A stretch of DNA of 64,000 nucleotides, taken from Fistularia commersonii (lineage: Eukaryota; Chordata; Actinopteri; Syngnathiformes; Fistulariidae). Positions 57,770 through 64,000 of this stretch are shown piece by piece (positions within the stretch are counted from its first letter, which is position 1; every line of letters begins with the position of its first letter). The stretch lies in NCBI GenBank assembly GCA_037954325.1, contig JBBMNZ010000015.1:15357501-15421500 (forward strand), read 5' to 3'. Position numbers and translations under genes: made by a program. The notes beneath the pieces are model-generated. The model made no database searches and was not told the origin of the DNA. It saw nothing but the letters and a program-made list of their open reading frames with translations.

Positions 57770-58901
57770 CAGAGGACCCTCACTACTTCACGGGTTTCGC
57801 GCCCTCACTACTTTGTAGATTTTTTTTTGTCATTTGGTTCTCACGATTTATTGTTCTTAAGCATCTGTTTTGCAATATTTGATTTGTTTTTGTTTTTTTT
57901 TTTGTGATGAAATACCCATATTGTAGCCTAAGAAGAAAAAAAAAAAAGTAAAAATTAATTTGAGAAAATGAATAAAACGCAGGATCTCCTTTGCTGGCAC
58001 GAATTCTTGGAGGAGATGGCGTCTCCGATAAGATTCTTGTCACGACACCAACGGCTTAATAGACCGCCATCGGATCCGTTGATGGACGAGAACCTCACCG
58101 AAATGACTAAATCTGCCGGCGAGGAAAAGAAGCAACAAGCAGAGGAAGTAATTTTTTCGTGCCCTCAATACTTTGTCGATGTTTTTTTTTTTTTTTTTTT
58201 TCATATGGTTCTCACGATTTATTGTTCTTAAGCATCTGTTTTGCAATATTTGATTTGTTTTTGTTTTTGTTTTTTTTTTTGTGATGAAATATCCATATTC
58301 TAGCCTAAGCAGAAAAAAAAAAAAAAAACAGTGAAAAATCTTAAAATTTAACTAAAATTAATTTGAGAATATAAATAAAACGCAAGATCTCCTTTGCTGG
58401 CACGCATTCTTGGAGGAGATGGCATCTCGAACATGATTCTCATGACGACACCAACGGCTTAATAGACCACCATCGGATCCTAGACGGACGAGAACCTCAC
58501 GGAGAAGATGAAGTCTGCTGGCGAGGAAGAGGAAAAGAAGCGACAAGAAGAGGAAGAAATCGAAGAGACCGGTCTCGCGCTCTGAACGACTTGCAGCTTT
58601 GACAAACGACGCAAAATATGTCGCGAGATCGGGACGACGATACGGTTGGGTCGTTCCATTTTGGTAACTTGATCGACAAGGCCGTGGCAGTTTAAAAAAA
58701 CATTTTCAACCAGAAAAAAAACAAAAACAGAGGTACCGACTGCCTATGACGATGTTTCTGACGAAAAAAAAAAAATAACACCAGGTAAGGGAAGTCGGTA
58801 AAAGGGTTGAGTGAGGTTCGTTGAAGGTTAATATCAGTAAATACCATCAAAATGATCGCGTTCATGGAAATTCACTTTTCGTGTGAATTTGAAAAGTACG
58901 C
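57770..58901 (+). mobile_element. Tigger-like DNA transposon remnant with internal tandem duplication
   Basis: The left end, CAGAGGACCCTCACTACTTC then 'acgggtttcgcgccctcactactttg', follows TA (57768-57769). The right end shares 'gggttgagtgaggttcgttgaaggtt...accatcaaaatgatc...ggaaattcactttt' with the element at 62616-63790. Inside, about 400 bases are duplicated: 57806-58155 ('tttttttgtcatttggttctcacg ... cggcgaggaaaag') recurs at 58178-58533. Transposase C-terminal codons are recognisable in both copies. Confidence 0.78.
58040..58700 (+). pseudogene. Tigger-type transposase C-terminus, two tandem copies
   Basis: Copy 1 reads SDPLMDENLTEMTKSAGEE, then KKQQAEE. Copy 2 reads DENLTEKMKSAGEEEEKKRQ, then EEEEIEETGLAL and a stop, followed in a shifted frame by LIDKAVAV-like codons. 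Acidic EEEE tails after a D-x-[ND]-L-x-E block and before an [IL]-D-K-A-[MV] helix are usual at the C-terminus of Tigger/CENP-B-like transposases. Copy 2 has lost bases before DEN, creating a TAG. No DDE core is present. Confidence 0.6.
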
Positions 58902-58904
58902 ATA

Positions 58905-59763
58905 TATGTATATATTGATAGATATATTACTTCATCCGCAACTCCAGCTCACCCTGTGTGCCGATTCGCGTCTGAGCCCGACGTTATCGATAACGTCTCC
59001 CCTCGGCTGTGTACATTTAATTAGATAATGCATCATTTGCATATTTAAACATGAAATTTCGATACGAAGAAGAATCACCCCCCGATCTACGAGACGTAAT
59101 CAACGCCGTGATGATCCGGCCCCCCGTTCCTGGAGGAGCGTCTCCGTTCGAAGGATGACACTCATTTCTGGGGGGGAGATTTCTGGGAGACGACAAATCT
59201 CTGATTAAACTATTCAGCAGAGCCGTGCACATCGCCTGAGAAAAGCGGCGAAATCAAGGATGGGGAAACAATGAGCTGTGATTCACGTGAACATAAAAGT
59301 GCCGCGACGTATAGTAAATAAAAACCGAGCGATTAATATTTTCTATTTTCATTTCACCGTTTTCAGCTGTATGATATACTCAAGGTCAACACCCTTTGCT
59401 TCTGTTGACCTCTGCTTTTCTGCTGGGATCGTCTCTGTTTCAGGAGGTTCTGCGTTTTATTTTCAACAAAAGCAGCAAGCGGCAGACCATATTTCTTGTT
59501 TTTTTTTTTTTTCCCTTCAGTCGGGATGCTCGAGACCAAAGTGTAGCACACTGTTTACCTTATAAATCAGGGATGAACCGAGGAGCGCTCGCTCTCGGCT
59601 CTCAGGGTTGTGAGAGGATCTTCGTCCGAGAGCGCGCAGGTGAGGCTTTTCTTACCGCCGCGCGTGCATCCTATTATTTGTCAGCTGACCTCGATCCACG
59701 CCGTGCACGAGTTTTGCTCGCCTCACTGTAAACGCGGTTGGCAACAGTGATGTCACCCTGCTT

Positions 59764-59816
<53 letters not shown>

Positions 59817-60165
59817 GACGTGCTTCACTCGGTTGCCCCGAGGTGGTCTTAACTTAATGGTTCTATCACGTGATATTACAACCATCACATCCTACGCTGC
59901 TCTGCAAAGCCGCAAAACACGCTCTTGTCTCACCTACTTTGCTGTTATCATATATTTTAACTGAAGGAATCACAAAAAAAAAATGTATTTTTTTTTTTCA
60001 AATACTTTGTAGCTTTCATCTCGTTTCAGTCTATTTGAACTTTGAAAAAAAAAAAAAAAAAAGCCCCATTATCTTGAGAGAGGAAAAAAAAAAAAATCAT
60101 CCTGAAATCCAAAATGCATTGACTGGAATGAGATCATGAGGCATGTGCGTGCATGCGTGTACGCG
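58905..60165. other. Intronic DNA proximal to exon 1
   Basis: Contains a 40-base (CA)n at 59774-59813 and A/T tracts at 59986-59998 and 60043-60062. 58925-59250 and 59570-59720 are unique, GC-balanced stretches without coding homology. Confidence 0.45.
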
Positions 60166-60364
60166 CATGTGCGTGTGTGTGTGTGTGTGCGTGTCACGTT
60201 CCCTCACATGGACTCTGAATTTTTTAGCACCACACCTGCTCCTTTCATTCAACGTGGAGTCGAAAAGCGGGCGAGGGTTAAATAATGAAATATATTCAAA
60301 AAAATAAATAAATAGAAAACACCATCATGTGACGGGGACGGATCCCGATAGGAGGAATTCACTT

Positions 60365-60401
<37 letters not shown>

Positions 60402-60492
60402 AATAAGATTAAAAAGCAAGACGGAACCTCCTTTGGGGAATAGTGTTGCTGAAGTGGAGTTTTCCAGTGTGTGTGTGTGTGTGTGTGTGCGT
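60166..60492. repeat. (GT)n - (CA)n - (GT)n microsatellite cluster just inside intron 1
   Basis: GT/GC-type run at 60166-60192, (CA)n at 60366-60401 and (GT)n at 60467-60490. The last two are inverted complements separated by about 66 bases, 320-440 bases from the splice donor. Confidence 0.88.
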
Positions 60493-60803
60493 GAAACAAA
60501 GCTAGAATATAATAAAAAGAAAGAAAAAAAAAAGTCTTAATTGCATTTGGATCACACACTCGGATCGATGCGAGCAGCGGCAGCCGCCTGGATGCTGGAT
60601 CCCGCGGATCCGCGCATCCCCAACAAGACATTAACCAGCCGGATCAATAACATTCAAGGGCAATAAGCAGGAGAGGCTGCGCGCCGAGTTTGCTCCTTCC
60701 TCACCCCCCCACTCCCACTGTGCGCGTCATATCCACGCATATCCACGCACACTTCCACGACGTGGACATAAAGCATATGCACGGATGACCTTTGGCGACG
60801 GAG

Positions 60804-60809
60804 ACTTAC
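60804..60809 (-). promoter_or_regulatory. 5' splice donor of the IgLON first coding exon
   Basis: On the minus strand the exon reads TTAAA followed by GTAAGT, a near-ideal vertebrate donor. It interrupts a codon after its second base (AA|G), so exon 2 should begin with G and then the Ig1 cysteine codon. The phase and place match the conserved IgLON exon 1/2 junction. Confidence 0.85.
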
Positions 60810-60967
60810 TTTAAGACGGCGCTGTCGCCCTGCCTGACGGTGATGTTGTCCTTTAGTACCGAATCCCCGCTCCGGGCCGGAACTCCTGCAGGTACAAGGA
60901 ATAACAGTTTAAGTCCGAGGAGCAGCAGGCGTCTCCCGGGCGCCGCCAGCCAGCCAGACGTCCCCAT
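60810..60967 (-). CDS. opcml: IgLON cell-adhesion protein, first coding exon (opcml-like)
   Basis: First coding exon, 52 codons plus two bases. The product is a GPI-anchored neuronal surface protein with three Ig domains that mediates homophilic and heterophilic adhesion at synapses and neurites. The protein starts MGTSGWL, then a Leu-rich signal peptide containing LLFLVPAGVPARSGD, then DNITVRQGDSAVLK. This lines up throughout with the OPCML/neurotrimin leader (M-G-x-x-G-[YW]-L, then LLFLVPTGVPVRSGD, then DNVTVRQGES). The exon stops one residue before the expected first Ig1 cysteine, as in the family. N41-I-T43 is an N-glycosylation sequon. I chose this ATG because homology begins exactly here and its context is strong (A at -3, G at +4). 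An in-frame ATG 120 bases upstream (61087) adds non-homologous residues. The other exons lie to the left, outside the window. The family call is firm. The choice of opcml over ntm rests on the short GDSVLKDN stretch, where ntm usually has a longer FPKAMDN segment. Confidence 0.87.
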
Positions 60968-61420
60968 GCTTGCCACCGCCGAGGATGCTGCGCAACTTCC
61001 AGGGAAACTTGGACGCGTCGGGTTGCAGCCGCCCCCCCGCAGACCGCGCAGCCCCGCCACCGCGGCTTGCGCGCCCCGGTGCCGCAAAAAAAAGATCCCC
61101 GCTCCAATGCAACTGCGCGCAGGGGGGGGGGAAGATCCTCCTCTTCTTCCTCCCTCCTCCTCCTCCTCCTCCTCTTCGACCCTTTTTCCTCACTTCTCCT
61201 TCGCAAGTAAACAGCACCGGTGACGAGGTAGAGGAAGAGGAGTTTTTTTCTTTTTTTTTTTTTTTTTCTGTTTTTCTATGTTCTTGTGTTTGACTCTCCG
61301 CCCGCCAGACGCTCCAGGAAACGGACTTCGGAGGAGAGAAAAAGGCGGAGAGCTGCGCGCCGCCTCCGCCGCTCCCGGTGTAATCGCCGTGAAATGGATG
61401 CTCTCCCGGAGATGTATCGG
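60968..61420 (-). promoter_or_regulatory. CpG-rich 5' UTR and presumed promoter of the IgLON gene
   Basis: This is one of the GC-densest stretches in the window, with many CpGs and a minus-strand GAG/GGA polypurine block (61141-61176 on the plus strand is a CCT run). A T-rich tract follows at 61234-61268. It sits immediately upstream of the conserved ATG, as a CpG-island promoter would. It contains long open frames on the minus strand, but these are low-complexity Arg/Glu/Gly stretches with no family resemblance. I see no convincing TATA box, and the transcription start cannot be placed from sequence alone. Confidence 0.6.
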
Positions 61421-61442
61421 CCAAGTCTCCTTGTGTGTTTCC

Positions 61443-61480
<38 letters not shown>

Positions 61481-61646
61481 CCCCCTTTCTTTCTGTATCT
61501 TTTCTTTTTACGCGTGTCTTCTGCGTGACACCGTGCAGAGCTGCGCACACTGGAAGCGAGGGAAGATTGCCTCCGTGTCTTTTTTTTTTCTCCTTCTTTT
61601 CGTTAAGTAGTCTCTCCCTCCCTCTTTTCCTCCCTCCTTTTCTGCT

Positions 61647-61677
<31 letters not shown>

Positions 61678-62050
61678 CGCATCAACAGCCTCCACCATGA
61701 GTAACATATGGTCTGCAGGCTGCAGTGAAACTGGGCAAACTGGGGGTGCATGGCTTCTCCATCATTGAGGGAGATGATGGTGGGGATGACACACACACAC
61801 ATGTACGCACACACACACACATCTCCGGTAAACACCTGAGGAAGAGTCTGTTTGCTCGGAATGTCATGCGAGAACAAGTTTTTTTTGTTTTGTTATTTTG
61901 TGTGTGTGTGTGTAAAATAAATCAACTTTCTTTTTGGAGCATTTTTGGTGTACGGATTTTTTCAAAGTCTACACACACACACACATACACACATTTGAGA
62001 TGTAAGGGTTCCGTCCAGTTGGCACAATCTGAACATTTTTTTTTTTTTTT
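61421..62050. other. Upstream flank of the IgLON gene
   Basis: CT-rich and CA/GT-rich simple sequence ((CT)n at 61448-61488 and 61649-61675, CA runs at 61787-61820 and 61970-61992). A 322-codon minus-strand frame (60909-61877) is a product of these repeats and the GC-rich UTR and has no domain. Confidence 0.55.
61448..61488. repeat. (CT)n microsatellite upstream of the gene
   Basis: About 16 CT units (GA on the gene's strand). A second (CT)n run lies at 61649-61675. Both are within about 700 bases upstream of the start codon, in or near the promoter. Confidence 0.9.
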
Positions 62051-62055
62051 TTTAA

Positions 62056-62230
62056 TATTTAAGATAAGATAAACTTCTTATCTTCTTTTGTCACAGCATC
62101 CTAACAGATATAGTGTCAATAAATAAAAATAAAGAGACAATTTGTAGACAAATATAAAATGGCGAAAGTCATCTACAAATAAATAGACGGCAAAGATTAA
62201 AACATCATCATCATCATCAAGGATAAGACG
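62056..62230 (-). mobile_element. LINE 3'-tail fragment, minus orientation
   Basis: Begins 'aagataagataaacttcttatctt', the complement of an L2-type (…AAGTTTATCTTATCTT) tail. Ends near an (ATC)n run at 62205-62219. Confidence 0.5.
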
Positions 62231-62254
62231 GACAACATGGGAAAAAAAAAGAAT

Positions 62255-62455
62255 TAGAGTTGAATTGTTTGTTGCCTATTCTTATCCTAATTGTTATTCA
62301 CTCTACTTATTTGTGGATGTCTTTTTCTGTATTGTAATTTTCTCTAATAAAACAAAATATTTATTGATACAGTCATTGTTGCACTGTTGTGATAAAAGAA
62401 TTTTCCCTTCTGTATGTGGATCAGCAATGTATATCTTATCTTATTTTAAAGGGAG
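62255..62455 (+). mobile_element. L2-like LINE 3' tail
   Basis: 'tgcactgttgtgataaaagaattttcccttctgtatgtggatcagcaatgtatatcttatctta' has the same layout as the tails at 35.4 and 42.2 kb. Confidence 0.68.
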
Positions 62456-62615
62456 AAATCAGCCGTGTGAAACGTTGATAGGACATTCAGGATATTCAGT
62501 CGTTAATCATCTCTGCTGATGATCATGCACTCGGGGTCCAATGATGCTGCAGCCTCTTCCGGCTGTCAGCGGGCGAGAGGCAGGGCTCACCTAGGACACC
62601 CGCGTCCATCATATA

Positions 62616-63790
62616 CAGCCGCGCTTTGCTACTTCACGGTTCAGCTTTCACGCCCTCGCTACTTCGCGGATTTTTTTTATCATCCGGTCCTGACGATCTA
62701 GCATTTTTTTTGCAGTGCTCAATTTTTTTATTTTTTTTTCGTGATAAAATAGCCATATTCTAACTAAGAAGAAGAATAAGAAGAAAAAAAAAAAAAAAAC
62801 AGTAAAAAAATATAGTAAAATTAAACTAAATTTAATTATTTGTTATTATTTATTATTGATTTTTATTAAATAGATAAAATATGAGATATCCTTTGCTAAA
62901 CAAAGATACCCAGAATGGCAAACTCTCGCTCCTATCATTGTACTTATGCAAGATCTCATACGGAATATCATTGGCTAATTCAATCTCTACTTGGTATCCT
63001 ATTGGCCGATTGAGCAGCGGTACGTTCCGTTCCTAATGCTGATTGGTTCATCGAGAGAAGCAGCTGATCCCCTTGTTGGTCGTTCCTAGCATACGATGTC
63101 CTGGTCCACTTCGCTGCCGTTCACGTAAGCGTGAATACTGTGCATTTTGTGCTATTTAGTTTGTGAAAGTGTCTAATTTTTGTGGCGATACAGTGACTCC
63201 TAAACGCCCAAAAGTCTGGTATAAACCCCGAACGTAGCAGGAAGATGATGACTGTTGCTGAAAAGATAAAACTTCTCAACATGTCAAAGGAAGGCAGAGG
63301 TTTTGCTGAAGTTAGCCGCCATTAAGGCATTAATAAATCTACCGTTTGTTACATTAAGAAAGACAAAGCTAACATGAGGAAGACAGCGAACTTCAGTAAA
63401 ACAGGTGACGAGACCAAATAAATTGTAAAAATGGAAAAAGAAAAGAAATTCTATTTACATTCAATACGAATTTTGATTTACTCATTTTCTGTACATTTTG
63501 TATTGTATTTCAACATTTAATGTATGTCACAATTATCCAAATGTGTTTTGTGGACTGTAGAAGAGTGCGGGAAGCGTAATACAGTCGATGGTGGGTTGAT
63601 AGTAGTTAGAGGGAGGTTCGTAAACGGTTGAGTGAGATTCGTTGAGGGTTAAAATATCTGTCAATAAATAAATAAATAGATGATTAAATAGATAAGTTGA
63701 TAAATATCATCAAAATCATCATGTCTACTTTGGGGAAATTCACTTTTTGCGGGGCATCTTGGAACTCCTGCGAAAAGTGGGGGTACATTG
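62616..63790 (+). mobile_element. Tigger-like DNA transposon, internally deleted, TA flanks
   Basis: Left end CAGCCGCGCTTTGCTACTTC then 'acggttcagctttcacgccctcgctacttcgcgg'. Right end is the complement of CAATGTACCCCCACTTTTCG then 'caggagttcc'. Both ends are flanked by TA (62614-62615 and 63791-63792). The 3' region is shared with 57770-58901. Only the transposase N-terminal HTH is left. Confidence 0.84.
63206..63420 (+). pseudogene. Tigger/Jerky-type transposase N-terminal helix-turn-helix, one stop
   Basis: Reads QKSGINPERSRKMMTVAEKI, KLLNMSKEGRGFAEVSRH, a TAA stop, then GINKSTVCYIKKDKANMRKT. This is a CENP-B/psq-type HTH ([IT]-x-E-K-[IV]-x-[IL]-L-x-x-…-G-x-x-x-x-x-[VA]-x-R-x-x-G-[VI]-N-x-S-T-[VI]-x-x-I-K-K). 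The stop replaces a residue in the turn. The frame then ends at TAA (63418-63420). The CENP-B middle domain and DDE are deleted. Confidence 0.83.
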
Positions 63791-63984
63791 TACACGATCT
63801 TACGTAATATATATAATAAAAACAATAATAAAAAAAATCGTATATATATATATGTATATACTGCTCAAGTGGTTGTATGTTTCTGTTATATTATTTTATC
63901 TATTTGACGAGTGATTGCGATGGTGATCTGTTGGATGTCTATCGGAAGTGTGAATAAGAGCGTGAATGGCAACGTGTTTTTCTA

Positions 63985-64000
63985 CTGCTCAAAAAAATAA
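63985..64000. mobile_element. Mariner/Tc1-type element terminus cut by the window edge
   Basis: CTGCTCAAAAAAATAA after TA (63983-63984) is the exact outer terminus of the MITE family at 19141 and 45405. The element continues beyond the window, so its length and content are unknown. Confidence 0.7.

Larger units (their letters stand above)
1..60803 (-). other. Presumed intron 1 of the IgLON gene
   Basis: The exon at 60810-60967 is transcribed leftward and ends on a splice donor. Everything to its left should therefore be intron 1 unless an unrecognised exon or nested gene exists. IgLON first introns are known to be very long, often hundreds of kilobases in mammals. I looked for the next exon (the segment with the Ig1 Cys and a WLNR motif) on the minus strand and did not see it. 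The contents are repeats and AT-rich unique DNA, consistent with an intron. Confidence 0.7.

Noticed and set aside
60909..61877. 322-codon open frame on the minus strand
   Set aside because: It runs through GA, CA and AGG simple repeats and the GC-rich UTR, and overlaps the true IgLON exon in another frame. Composition is Arg/Glu/Gly-biased with no domain.
63855..63875. Another mariner terminus ('TATACTGCTCAAG')
   Set aside because: Only about ten bases match the terminus and the following bases diverge at once; probably chance next to a TA-rich run.
1..64000. CRISPR arrays, bacterial operons or a defence system
   Set aside because: The sequence is vertebrate: introns, CpG-island exon, LINE, hAT and mariner repeats. 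No regularly spaced short repeats with unique spacers, and no prokaryotic gene structure.

Overview
This window is vertebrate nuclear DNA, almost certainly from a ray-finned (teleost) fish. There are no dense ORFs or operons. There are many A/T homopolymer tracts and CA/GT microsatellites, and a mixture of fish-type repeats: hAT, mariner/Tc1, pogo/Tigger, Penelope-like, L2-type LINEs and a fish LINE with the FADD reverse-transcriptase motif. I cannot name the species.

The only cellular gene I can support is the first coding exon of an IgLON neural cell-adhesion gene, probably opcml (ntm is the close alternative). It lies on the minus strand near the right end. The initiator ATG is at 60967 and the exon ends at 60810 on a GTAAGT splice donor. 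It encodes a signal peptide and the first strand of Ig domain 1, stopping just before the expected first Ig cysteine. The GC-rich, polypurine DNA at about 60970-61420 is its presumed 5' UTR and promoter. Transcription runs leftward, so positions 1 to about 60809 should all be intron 1, which is very long in this family. No second exon was found.

The intron, left to right: a reverse-transcriptase fragment open for 273 codons (1-822, minus); a hAT remnant (10317-10957); a pogo-type MITE between two copies of one fish repeat (13.35-14.55 kb); a pogo-like element with Brinker/CENP-B DNA-binding remnants (16029-16928); a mariner MITE whose 3' arm has been amplified into a tandem array (19141-20300); a hAT element with a nested LINE tail and an inverted copy of that tail 1.2 kb away (21505-23215); two broken RT copies (24.1-25.0 and 26.4-27.0 kb); a three-copy tandem repeat (34.8-35.2 kb); an L2 tail (38.2-38.65 kb); two hAT elements with target-site duplications (39522-40109 and 41274-41884); a second mariner MITE (45405-45731); a Tigger-like element with an internal duplication (50.46-51.2 kb); a Penelope-like GIY-YIG remnant (52.15-52.74 kb); and a hAT element with BED-finger remnants and a perfect 8-bp target-site duplication (54914-55668). 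Two Tigger-like elements bracket the gene end (57770-58900 and 62616-63790), and a third mariner end is cut by the right edge (63985-64000).

Apart from the adhesion-protein exon, nothing forms a cellular pathway. The interest lies in how transposons seeded tandem arrays, inverted pairs and nested insertions inside one intron. I found no evidence of a novel gene system and do not claim one.
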